This document shows positions 17,201 through 24,264 of a stretch of DNA of 34,940 nt, in pieces. Origin of the DNA: Jaenimonas drosophilae (Eukaryota; Euglenozoa; Kinetoplastea; Trypanosomatida; Trypanosomatidae). A program made the position numbers and the translations under genes. The stretch covers positions 1 through 34,940 of the forward strand of contig JASAON010001466.1 in the NCBI GenBank assembly GCA_030849065.1. Reading direction: 5' to 3'. The notes under the pieces were generated by a model that searched no databases, was not told where the DNA came from, and saw only the letters and a list, made by a program, of their open reading frames with translations. Position 1 is the stretch's first letter; each line of letters begins with the position of its first letter.

Positions 17201-19464
17201 ACAACTCTGTGAATCTTCCTGCTGACTCAAAGACAGACACGAACCACGTTAGCCGCCTCCAGGACGAAGGGGAGGGTCCCTCTCATACGGAGGAAGGTGG
17301 AGACAAGGAGGACGACGAGGGGGAGATGGAGGATGGACCATGCTCAACCATTCCTCACGATGCATCGCATCTTGACAGCCGCTTTACGGACGAACCAGCC
17401 ATTGTGGCGGTATGCACCTCCTCCGAAGAAGGTGATGCCCCCGACACTGCCCGCACTCGGACGGAGGGTACCCCAGAGCGAGTGCCAGGGACGGCGGCAG
17501 ATGCTGAGGATGTCTCTGATGCAGAGACCGCTAATCCAGCGGAGGCCCATCACCCTGTCGGTGGTCACGGCGCCGTTCTCTCTGAGGACGAAACAACCAC
17601 GGAGCGCCGTGGGGTTAGCCAGGATGGAGGAGCAAGTTGGATGGCAGACGAGGTCGCCGCTGAGGGGATGGAGCCTGTCCCGGCGGACTCAGTCACCGCT
17701 GAAGGACAACCAGAGGACGTTGATGCGGAGGCTGCCCTTTTGCAAGAGGTTCCTCATTCCCCAGAGGAAGTCCATGGCCGAGAAGGCCCTGTGTCTTCGT
17801 CGTCCTCTTCGGCAGTGCGTGGACATGACGACACCGTCGAAGGAGGTCACTCAGGCTCTGTGGCGCACTCCACACCTGAGGAGATGGCCGCAGACACCAC
17901 AGGCCTGGTGAAGGCAACACCAGCTGCTCCTGCTGTGCAGAACAATGCTCACCCGACTCCTGAGCGTCAGGCACCTTCCCGGGAAGAGCGGTCGGACTCC
18001 GAGGCTGATGCCGCTGGTCGTGAGACGAAATCCACTGCTGAGTCATTGATCGATGTACGCATTCAGGTGATACCCGGCACTCCGGCGAATACAAGCTCGC
18101 GCGCTGCCTCAACGGTGGCGTCAGAGTACCCAGTGCCGGCCACATCAACACCTGCAGCGGCCACTGCCCCGGCTGAGGTTGCCAGTCGTAAGATGAGCGC
18201 CTCCCATGCCAGCTCTACGGGACCAAAGGACGCTACCTCGCCACAGTCATCAAAGCCCCCGTTGGGAACGTCGAAGAAACCTACACCAGCGGCTGGCTCC
18301 GCGAAAGCTGCCCCCGTCAAGGCAGCAGGCAAAACAGCTGCGAAGAAGACGTCCACCCCCAAATCGAGCACTACTCCGTCGTTGGAGAACAGCGGAAGCA
18401 GCCAGCCAATGTCCTCACAGCCACCCGCCACCCCAAAGGCCCAAGCTACAAGTACAGTGGACAGCAACGCTGCTCCAAGCGATTCTGAGTCGGCAGCTAA
18501 GGCGTCCAAGGCGTCCTCGACCCCGACCTCCGGCAAGAAGACGAAGCCCGTCGAAGCGCCAAAGGCTTTTTCACCAGCAGCTGGCGCTCCACCAAGTGGT
18601 GAAGCGTCTGCTACGGAATCTCCACAGCGCTCTGCCCCTGTACCGAAGAAGCCAGCGACGCCCAAGCCTACATCCTTCAAGTCTGTGCCCGCAAAGACGT
18701 CACCTTCCGAAGCCAAGGCCTCTGAGGGGAAGGCCGATGCTGTCACCCCCGTTGAGACAAAGGCTGACAAGGCTGCCACGAAGCCCACGGCAAAACCCAC
18801 AAAGACAGATACGGCCAACCCTGATTCTGACACTCTGTCCACTGGGGAGATTTCCAACCAAGATGCTGCTCAGCAACCGTCGACTGTAACGACGACCACC
18901 CCTGGTGTGCAGCATCTCCTCAGCAAGGAGGCGGATGACAGCATGAAACCGATGCCGCAGCGAGATTTCATCCTTAGCAGCACCGTCATCAATCAGTGGG
19001 AGCAGGAAACCAATGCGCTTCGGGGCAACGACCCCTACTTCCGCTTTCAGTCACCCTCCACCTGTACCGCCGTTGAGTACCGTGGTGGATATGCGGCCAA
19101 TAAGCTGGGCCGCTCCTCCAAGGGTCCGAACTCTGACACCTTCCAGCATGTCCCAGCTGGCAGTTTCTGCCCTCCTGTGGAACGTGCCTCACAGCGGCCG
19201 CCTCCCCTTGGAGAGAAGCGCTACAAGACCAAGGAGGAGCTCTACGGAAATGGAGATGAAGTCACCCAATCCGATGGAACCCCATTGCTGGCGCCGAAGG
19301 AATGGCTGCAGAAGCGACGCAGCTCGCGGAAGGCAGCGGCACCGGATGCCGCCCCACATTCATCCAGCACGGCTGTGGAGGAGCAGCTTGAACAGGAGAT
19401 TGAGGCGTCGCTGGAGAAGAACGGACTTCCCCGGCGGCGCTCGGGGCAGGCCATGAAGTCCTAA
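14233..19464 (+). CDS. Large low-complexity repeat protein with conserved C-terminal domain
   Basis: 1743 residues, not recognised as a named protein. Residues 1-210 are Ser/Pro/Thr-rich with basic clusters (for example SRRPPSRRSSPS). A predicted helical block lies at about 213-290 (RIQHRIHQARTQADAQHF onward), the only folded-looking part of the N-terminal half. Residues about 350-700 are mixed-charge and disordered. Residues about 735-1015 hold tandem repeats rich in Asp, Glu, His and Ser. From about 1370 to 1560 the protein is Ala/Lys/Pro/Ser-rich and basic, resembling the tails of microtubule-binding proteins. The C-terminus, about 1600-1695, is a conserved domain shared with the next gene (STCTAVEYRGGYA, GPNSDTFQHVPAGSF, ELYGNGDE, PLLAPKEWLQ). 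An extended cytoskeletal or flagellar scaffold is a reasonable guess from composition only. It ends TAA at 19462-19464. Confidence 0.8.
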   Translation: MTQVESVAPPITEDDTGIASELRHSANTKRGRPSSAPSMNSLNSQTAPAAIPTKSTTAASKAVAATPVKSSSPKGAPSLPPTGLAKHYNTRQRPSSTNSSSSSANFLSASNGEAITSDQIGLPETLPQVATPHISTNGSWVGKGRSTETPPRAHSTSGSRRPPSRRSSPSAVGRSCTPNPHSDSRAGGSGPKDVSTATSQNSGVEVSPASGEWTYQRIQHRIHQARTQADAQHFTQALEVLVSVQMSLDSNYSEEAEDNCLSADQHVLFVEEVGKEIQHITALWMEKLQKVEAEAIEAKRVTRKHHPSLGNSRGNVTSSSSFAPRKIHKVEARDNVPAIPPIPAHEEEVQPGRAETPESGRESSRKRTPRGQPIRRDKLLMNSPSADSSLVGELSTHWDDTELGPNKHDPFSNKRRIMVDGDELSDGSMHSKHPFHHTSTEESITSNPLSPNHRLRTRPPKGLSSKESLQTSASDFISRPAHEPATEAQNAAGDVEEPEDEELIREQLQNDMARIENEAKQHRQPSGSEFGPSAKSGSPRPLGRPPSAPKEQLSTRGSQIEYLYVAPAEEERTEDPSDPEVDSEMIPRSYIRPPDDAMTSDPGCSMRGTPHVSQERSRTVPGGERTSAPRTDGGAPEITSDAKEDSRPLGTEGHTSEKEQHHGALCESLSEGLMPEELGSPKEDEWTAEGGLDRTQDSELPVAITSAEGGPHTMGVEAHSEAPADASSPVNHPDTCAQDDSVGVDVDNSAQQADSKTEIHHSAVSKDDSHGSGAPKQHSHASAVSQDDSKAAIDKAESGEQHPLGVEAHSEAPAEMMTVEEEKRDKEDSTVIVDAENSVHLPAESKTDVHHGSLPKEESTIVVEADKSVHLPAESKTDIHHGTVPKEESTIVVDADNSVHLPAESQTEIHHSSASKDDSHDGSHKGKEHSHASAVSQDDSKAAIDKAESGEQHPLGVEAHSEAPAEVVGNGQNQPGTNSVKTDSVAIDEDNSVNLPADSKTDTNHVSRLQDEGEGPSHTEEGGDKEDDEGEMEDGPCSTIPHDASHLDSRFTDEPAIVAVCTSSEEGDAPDTARTRTEGTPERVPGTAADAEDVSDAETANPAEAHHPVGGHGAVLSEDETTTERRGVSQDGGASWMADEVAAEGMEPVPADSVTAEGQPEDVDAEAALLQEVPHSPEEVHGREGPVSSSSSSAVRGHDDTVEGGHSGSVAHSTPEEMAADTTGLVKATPAAPAVQNNAHPTPERQAPSREERSDSEADAAGRETKSTAESLIDVRIQVIPGTPANTSSRAASTVASEYPVPATSTPAAATAPAEVASRKMSASHASSTGPKDATSPQSSKPPLGTSKKPTPAAGSAKAAPVKAAGKTAAKKTSTPKSSTTPSLENSGSSQPMSSQPPATPKAQATSTVDSNAAPSDSESAAKASKASSTPTSGKKTKPVEAPKAFSPAAGAPPSGEASATESPQRSAPVPKKPATPKPTSFKSVPAKTSPSEAKASEGKADAVTPVETKADKAATKPTAKPTKTDTANPDSDTLSTGEISNQDAAQQPSTVTTTTPGVQHLLSKEADDSMKPMPQRDFILSSTVINQWEQETNALRGNDPYFRFQSPSTCTAVEYRGGYAANKLGRSSKGPNSDTFQHVPAGSFCPPVERASQRPPPLGEKRYKTKEELYGNGDEVTQSDGTPLLAPKEWLQKRRSSRKAAAPDAAPHSSSTAVEEQLEQEIEASLEKNGLPRRRSGQAMKS
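16564..16677 (+). repeat. 114-bp direct repeat, copy 1
   Basis: This encodes HSHASAVSQDDSKAAIDKAE and the following 18 residues. It matches 17017-17130 at 113 of 114 bases by direct comparison; the only difference is GTA versus GTT, a silent Val codon. Confidence 0.9.
17017..17130 (+). repeat. 114-bp direct repeat, copy 2
   Basis: Second copy of the block at 16564-16677, with one silent difference. The two copies are separated by 339 bp holding the three 90-bp units, so the whole looks like a compound repeat that has expanded in steps. Confidence 0.9.
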
Positions 19465-19582
19465 CCTCCTAACGTGGCATCGGATATCAGAGATTTGCTC
19501 TCTGACTTCGTTTTGCCTGTGCTGTGGGCGGTGACAACGTTATGTCATCACGTGCATTATCGGCTCTATTTCTTCTTTCTAG

Positions 19583-19681
19583 ATGACCGACATGCCCATT
19601 TCATTAGGTAGAATATACCCAGGGACATTGATTGAGGAGCAACATGCCTTCTCGTGTTTCTCGCTGTGTGGTGATAACTAG
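19583..19681 (+). CDS. Candidate 32-residue small ORF directly after a splice acceptor
   Basis: ATG at 19583 immediately follows TTTCTTCTTTCTAG (19569-19582), an excellent acceptor. The frame encodes a 32-residue peptide beginning MTDMPISLGRIYPG and stops with TAG at 19679-19681. It has no recognisable domain or membrane span. It could be a short translated mRNA, a decoy, or a cryptic acceptor inside the preceding 3' UTR. Confidence is low because length and composition alone cannot show coding. Confidence 0.2.
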   Translation: MTDMPISLGRIYPGTLIEEQHAFSCFSLCGDN

Positions 19682-20367
19682 ACACCAATTTTTAGAGTCT
19701 TCTCCCAGATCTGCCCACGGGGGCAGAGGTGAGATCCCTTGTTCAGCGATTGACGATGTAGACCGACTCGAGTGTGGTACAATTTTGTCCTGTAGTTTAC
19801 CCACTTCCTAGCATTCCGACGTTGGCGCTTATGTTTGATGCCCCGTGAAAAACGTAGCATATCGAGCTGCTCTTCACACCTCTCCTATATCCCTGTTGGA
19901 CCCACATGGGTTCATCACCATACCTTCATTTTGTCCACCCGACGACTTCCCGTACCCTCAGCAATGCTGTGAGGGAGATATACAATTCCCCAGCCACACA
20001 GTGTGGGTAGAGTCGGTTGCTCTTTTTGGAGATGATGCCTTCGCCCCGTTTATGAAATCCAATTATATCTCGTTCTTTATACTTTTTGCTTTTGTGTACA
20101 TCTTCACCCCCCTTCCATCGATGCCCTACGTGCGCTGGTTCCACACAACCACAATCCGCTGGGGCGGTGTAGCACTATGGCTTTTTGCTCTACCACACAC
20201 CCTCTCCGATGGTGCTGCGGATAGCGCTTTAGCTACCAACCTTCTTTGTACAGACGCTGTATCATCGATCATCATACAACAACATGGTGAAGCTTCTTCT
20301 GGTGTGCGGATCTCCCTGTGTGGTTGGTCCTGTTTGTGTGCTGAGAGACACAGTCGCCTCATTCAGT

Positions 20368-20425
20368 CACTCCACTTTCTTCATTCGCAATTGTCCCTAC
20401 CTTCCCCTCGCGCCAATTCCTGTAG
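20368..20425 (+). promoter_or_regulatory. Predicted trans-splice acceptor (gene at 20524)
   Basis: A long T/C-rich tract (20368-20420) ends at AG 20424-20425, and the next ATG is the start at 20524. Confidence 0.55.
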
Positions 20426-20523
20426 AAGCTCTCTCTTTGGGTCTACCCATCAATATCCACTAGCCATCTCCGCTGTTAGTTTCCTCAATCCGATACTACA
20501 CAAGCTCATTCAAACTCTCAATC

Positions 20524-21000
20524 ATGTCGTCACTTCCAGACGTTCGTTCCCCTTCAAACCAATCCCAGGGAAAGCTCCTGCAAATGAAGAAGGTGGAGAA
20601 GAAGACGTTCAATCGTGCCGAGGCGGAAAAGCACTTCCGACCCATGACTCCATATACCAGCACCTGCATTGAGTACCGCGGCATGTATGCCGACTTCCCC
20701 TTTGGCATGCCCTCACTGGGTCCCGAGTCCGATACCTACGAGCACGTGAATGCTGGCGACTTCTCCCCAATTGTGCCCCGCGCGTCCCTCCGCGAGGTGG
20801 AGGAAGCTGGTACGGAGTACAAGACACTCGTGGAACTATACGGCCCACGGGATTATAACCATGGTGATGGCCTTCCACTCATCACTCCCACCACCTGGCT
20901 TCACGCACCACGCAAGGTTGTGCGCAGCAAGCTGAGGGAGTCTATTGCTGCCTTGGAGCGGGAGGAGGCTCTCAATAAACTTCTCGCGTCAAAGAAGTAA
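20524..21000 (+). CDS. Small protein sharing the C-terminal domain of its upstream neighbour
   Basis: 158 residues, not assigned to a named family. After a basic lead (QMKKVEKKTFNRAEAEKH), residues about 38-135 form a conserved domain that aligns nearly gap-free to the C-terminus of the protein at 14233-19464. Shared elements are an FR pair, EYRG-x-YA, SxGPxSDT, HVxAGxFxPxVxRAS, YKTxxELYG, DGxPLxxPxxWL and a following Arg. The last 30 residues (KLRESIAALEREEALNKLLA) are a likely amphipathic helix. The gene therefore consists almost solely of this domain. Short motifs with fixed Gly, Tyr and Pro spacing resemble flagellar or microtubule-associated small proteins, but this is impression only; no enzymatic motif is present. 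Tandem duplication or domain capture between the neighbours is the simplest history. Confidence 0.82.
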   Translation: MSSLPDVRSPSNQSQGKLLQMKKVEKKTFNRAEAEKHFRPMTPYTSTCIEYRGMYADFPFGMPSLGPESDTYEHVNAGDFSPIVPRASLREVEEAGTEYKTLVELYGPRDYNHGDGLPLITPTTWLHAPRKVVRSKLRESIAALEREEALNKLLASKK

Positions 21001-21688
21001 GTGTGATTGCTGGCAGAAGAGGGAGGAAGGGAAGACTCACCGTCCCGAGAGTTACGTGGGTCTCCGCCAATCACAAGCACTTCACGCATACCTATATACA
21101 AGAACGAATCGCCAGACGCTCTCCAGGCCGCGCGCATGTAGTTGACCCTATACATGAATTTTGTGGCGTCTATCTATGCCGCACCGGGCTCCAAATGCTT
21201 CTCAGCATGCGAGCTCTGTGGGTCGTATCTAGCCCACTCCCTTGATTTCACTCCTCTCTCACGTTCTTTTCTGTGCATTTGGCCTGGTTGGTAGTTTCCC
21301 TCCCTCTCTTTCTCATGTGGGTGGGCCATGCGCGCGGGCATTCGGAATGGAATAGGAAGGTCCCCCCGCTCCCCACTCACACACCTCGTTGCCATTGGCC
21401 ACGTCACTTCATTTGTACTTTTTCTGTTTTTTTTTGTTTCTTTGTTCGTTGTACCCCTCTTCACGTTCCTCGCGTGAACCACGCCGGAGAAACGCAGGAG
21501 GCTGTGTATCACGCAGCTCCAGTAGTAGACCCCTCTTCCCCATTTCGCCATGCGCGCACTCCGTGTGGGTTGGGTAGGCAACATGGTGCTGACGGAGCCA
21601 CCCTGAGCAAGGAAAAACGCCGCGAGCTCTCCCTCTGCCTTCCCAATCACTTCTACTCTCGCCTTTCTTCACCATGTCTTCACAGGTG

Positions 21689-21895
21689 ATGATGCTTGAT
21701 TGGGTTGGATGGACTGGGTGGGAAGGCTTCAACACCACTGCGTACCCTCTTTTTGCGTTTTCTTTTTTGTTCTTCCAATGTTTCCACTCCAGTCGATACA
21801 CACTGTTCTGCCAACAAACAATCTATGTGCACTACACGAACACACCGACACACACCCACACAAAAAATGATGTAAACGATGCAGTTCAACGATGA
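21689..21895 (+). CDS. Candidate 68-residue small ORF with one hydrophobic segment
   Basis: ATG at 21689 lies just after a pyrimidine-rich stretch and AG at 21684-21685; the frame also extends to an ATG at 21674 before the acceptor. The peptide starts MMLDWVGWTGWEG, carries a Phe/Leu-rich stretch (YPLFAFSFLFFQCF) that could span a membrane, and ends at TGA 21893-21895. The hydrophobic stretch may simply reflect translation of a T/C-rich splice tract, so this is weak. Confidence 0.15.
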   Translation: MMLDWVGWTGWEGFNTTAYPLFAFSFLFFQCFHSSRYTLFCQQTIYVHYTNTPTHTHTKNDVNDAVQR

Positions 21896-22083
21896 TCGTG
21901 ATACCCTGAATTTCGGTGTCAATAGCAGCAACGGGGGAGAGGCTTGTGTGGGTGCCGCTCTCCCTGTGCTGGTTCGGACCATGAGACCAACATATCCTAA
22001 CTCATGTTCTCATCGACTCCTCTCTCACGGCCATGCGATGAGCTGCCAAGAGAGGTTGGGTGGACCACAATGACAGACACGGA

Positions 22084-22099
22084 TTCTTTTTTTTTTCAG
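22084..22099 (+). promoter_or_regulatory. Strong trans-splice acceptor 369 bp before the next gene
   Basis: An uninterrupted 14-base pyrimidine run with a ten-T core is followed by AG at 22098-22099. It is the best acceptor upstream of the gene at 22468; weaker AGs closer to the ATG are at 22423-22424 and 22432-22433. Confidence 0.5.
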
Positions 22100-22467
22100 T
22101 TCTGCGCTGTGTTGGTTTTATCCTGTGATTTGGTTTTCACCTGCATTGCCACCGCATTTCCGCCAGTGCTATCACGTGTTCATTGTACCCTCGCTCGTAG
22201 CACATACTCCTTTCACGGAGTCTGCGGTGCAGCTAGCTACCTCAATCATGCCACCAATGATATAACGTTCGTCATTCCACCGTGGATGTTCTGGTCTGTG
22301 CACATGGACTATTATCTCTCTGACTTGATCTTTGATCCTCCATCTTCTGTGCTTATTGTGCGAACCGCGTAGCTCCATCTCTGTTGGTGACGCAGTACGA
22401 CTCACTGTGCGTATCTGCCGATAGGTTGGTTAGCTGCACACACAGCGTGGGTTGCTAGTTGTTCAGC

Positions 22468-24060
22468 ATGTTGTTTCCTAGGAATGTGTGCGGCCCCTCA
22501 GTTGGTGTAGCTTCCAGACGTACATTCCGAGGCTCTGTGGCGCGCCACCATGACTCTCTTCGCTCGGCCATGTTGGTACCCACGCGTGGTGCTCACGGCG
22601 GCCTCTCGATGACAGGAACGAGAGGGCTTTGGCAGCACCACAGCCCTACCTCTTCACCCAGCCCGCTTCATCTTCCGCCATGTGAGGTGGCTCCCTTGAC
22701 GGCGGCCCCAAGTGGCGGTTTGCAGGTATCCTACACCCCAGGCTCGGGGGTGTCAGGCGACGCCTTGACCGTTCCGACCACAGCCCTCACTGGCCATTGT
22801 GACGTCCTCGCAGAATCCGTCTCCAAAGCAGAGGAGCTACAGCTGCATCAAAAGGCACAGGCCGCCCTTGGTGCTGGATCTGAGTTGCTGACCGAGGAAG
22901 GGATCGAAGAGATGATGCAGGAGCTGCAGGAGGTGACAACCTCGGAGGTGGAAATGCTGCTCGAGAGCGTCAAGGGGGGTGCCATGCAACAGGCTGGCAT
23001 GCATGAGCTGCGCAGGACTCTCTACTACACCACCTCTCTCCAAGCTCGTGGGTGGTTGGAGGAGGCAACGTACACCACCTTGATGCGTGCCTTGACCGTG
23101 GAGATTCTTCACCGCGACAATAACGGCGTTCTCTCACCCAACGACGTGCTCTACGTAACCACGCAAATGATTGCCGCCAACTTCTACAACCGCCACTTGT
23201 GGAACCGCATGGAGAAGTCACTGGAGAAGGTCACGAACTTCGAAACGATCGATTTGCCAACCATCAAAGCCCTCACGACGAAGCTCTTCCGCACGCGTCG
23301 TGGGTGCTCCCGCGAGACTCTCGATGTTCGTCGGAAGATTCTGAACGCCATGTCACGTCGCGTGAGCATCCTTGCCAACGACTTTGAGCTTCCTGCCTTG
23401 CTGGGAATCCTGCAATGCTACACCGTTCATGATATGTCTCCCTTCAATTTGGAGCCGTTGGTCATTCGCTCCACCAATCATTTGCAGGAATTCACGCCAC
23501 AGGAGTGTGCTTCCCTAGTTCACGTGCTGCGGAAGTTCCGACTGATGCGTCTGGAGGTGTGTGAGCGTCTTTTGGAGCGTATCTGCACCTCTGAGCAGCT
23601 CAATCACCACATGGCAAGCTCTGCCCTCACGGCGATCCGGATTTGCTACGGCAAGGTGAGCGATGGTGGTCGCCACGCACTTCATGCGGAGCCCACAAAG
23701 CAGAAACTGCGAGCTCTAGGGGAGCAAGTTGGCTGCCGTCTCGACGAGGTGCAGTTCCCTGCCATGCGGGCGATTCTCTACGCATTGGATGTTATTGTGC
23801 AGCTCAAAATTTACGTACCGAAGAAACCACTGCAGTCGATGTTTGCCCAGGCACACGCCATGATCGTTGTTGTGATGGAGCATGAGGATGAGCTGGTTGA
23901 CCCATCAACAGGGAAGCATGTTCGGCCAATCACCATGGAGGAAGGCCGACAGCTGCAGGCGCTGCTACTTCAATATGGCTCTGAGCTGTGCCCAGAGCTG
24001 TTGGAGCGCTTACGCACGGCTTTCCGTGAAGGAACCTTGCCCGACGAAGGATCGTTGTAA
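22468..24060 (+). CDS. Mitochondrial-looking all-helical protein, unknown function
   Basis: 530 residues from the first ATG; the in-frame TTG at 22459 is unlikely to initiate. The N-terminus (MLFPRNVCGPSVGVASRRTF) has Arg but no acidic residues, a good mitochondrial presequence, followed by a Pro/Ser/Thr-rich stretch to about residue 115. From about 130 to 520 the protein is regular amphipathic helix, with segments such as LEEATYTTLMRALTVEIL, ELPALLGILQCYTVHDM, TPQECASLVHVLRKFRL and ITMEEGRQLQALLLQYGS. This looks like an alpha-solenoid. Kinetoplastid mitochondria use many such proteins in RNA editing substrate-binding complexes, mitoribosome assembly and RNA stability. One of those roles is likely, but I cannot assign a specific subunit, and no PPR 35-residue periodicity is obvious. 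Confidence 0.75.
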   Translation: MLFPRNVCGPSVGVASRRTFRGSVARHHDSLRSAMLVPTRGAHGGLSMTGTRGLWQHHSPTSSPSPLHLPPCEVAPLTAAPSGGLQVSYTPGSGVSGDALTVPTTALTGHCDVLAESVSKAEELQLHQKAQAALGAGSELLTEEGIEEMMQELQEVTTSEVEMLLESVKGGAMQQAGMHELRRTLYYTTSLQARGWLEEATYTTLMRALTVEILHRDNNGVLSPNDVLYVTTQMIAANFYNRHLWNRMEKSLEKVTNFETIDLPTIKALTTKLFRTRRGCSRETLDVRRKILNAMSRRVSILANDFELPALLGILQCYTVHDMSPFNLEPLVIRSTNHLQEFTPQECASLVHVLRKFRLMRLEVCERLLERICTSEQLNHHMASSALTAIRICYGKVSDGGRHALHAEPTKQKLRALGEQVGCRLDEVQFPAMRAILYALDVIVQLKIYVPKKPLQSMFAQAHAMIVVVMEHEDELVDPSTGKHVRPITMEEGRQLQALLLQYGSELCPELLERLRTAFREGTLPDEGSL

Positions 24061-24225
24061 CACTCATTTAATCAGACGTGTTATGACGTACCTGGGCCAA
24101 ACCAGCTGCCCTGCGTGGTGACAGATTCACAAAGTTGTCGTAGTTGTTGCATGATGGTTCTGTTACACGAGCATATATTGTTTCCTTGTCACATTCATGT
24201 GGATCATTGCACCAAGAACTGTTGC

Positions 24226-24262
24226 GTCTCCTCCGTTCTTCTTTCAATGTGTTGGTGTGTAG
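24226..24262 (+). promoter_or_regulatory. Predicted trans-splice acceptor (gene at 24265)
   Basis: A T/C-rich tract (24226-24245) is followed by TGTGTAG with AG at 24261-24262, leaving ATG 24265 only two bases downstream. It fixes the start well after the first open codon at 24115. Confidence 0.55.
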
Positions 24263-24264
24263 AG

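Larger units (their letters stand above)
16447..17265 (+). repeat. Coding tandem repeat array, 30-residue unit
   Basis: Three adjacent 90-bp units occupy 16714-16803, 16804-16893 and 16894-16983, each encoding a version of ESTIVVDADNSVHLPAES followed by a K/QTxxHH segment. Diverged copies of the same unit lie at 16447-16533 and 17176-17265. The array is in frame and interleaved with a longer duplicated block. Confidence 0.85.
19465..20523 (+). other. Intergenic region, 1059 bp, with candidate small ORF
   Basis: No conserved gene. A canonical pyrimidine tract plus AG occurs early (19566-19582) and a second one near 20368-20425 serves the next gene. The remainder is T/C-rich UTR-like sequence. 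The open frame 19845-20672 lacks an ATG start, overlaps the real downstream gene and shows no domain. Confidence 0.55.
21001..22467 (+). other. Long intergenic region, 1467 bp
   Basis: This is the longest gene-free stretch of the window. It holds several long pyrimidine runs (about 21417-21447 and 22084-22097), a CA-rich patch near 21838-21863, and at least two good pyrimidine-AG acceptors (21684-21685 and 22098-22099), each followed by short open frames. None of the frames has a domain signal. It may comprise a long 3' UTR plus a long 5' UTR, or hide a non-coding or very small coding transcript. Confidence 0.5.

Noticed and set aside
16447..17265. Possible CRISPR-like array
   Set aside because: The repeats are in frame, code for a continuous protein, lack regular spacers and occur in a eukaryotic context.
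19845..20672. 275-codon open frame on the plus strand
   Set aside because: It starts at GTG, runs through UTR-like T/C-rich sequence and the acceptor of the next gene, and overlaps that gene in another frame; no domain seen.
21273..21689. 138-codon open frame in the long intergenic gap
   Set aside because: It starts at GTG and encodes compositional sequence from T/C-rich DNA; no conserved motif or signal.
24115..24264. 50-codon N-terminal extension of the gene at 24265
   Set aside because: It begins at GTG, is Cys/His-rich translation of the splice tract, and is cut off by the acceptor at 24261-24262.
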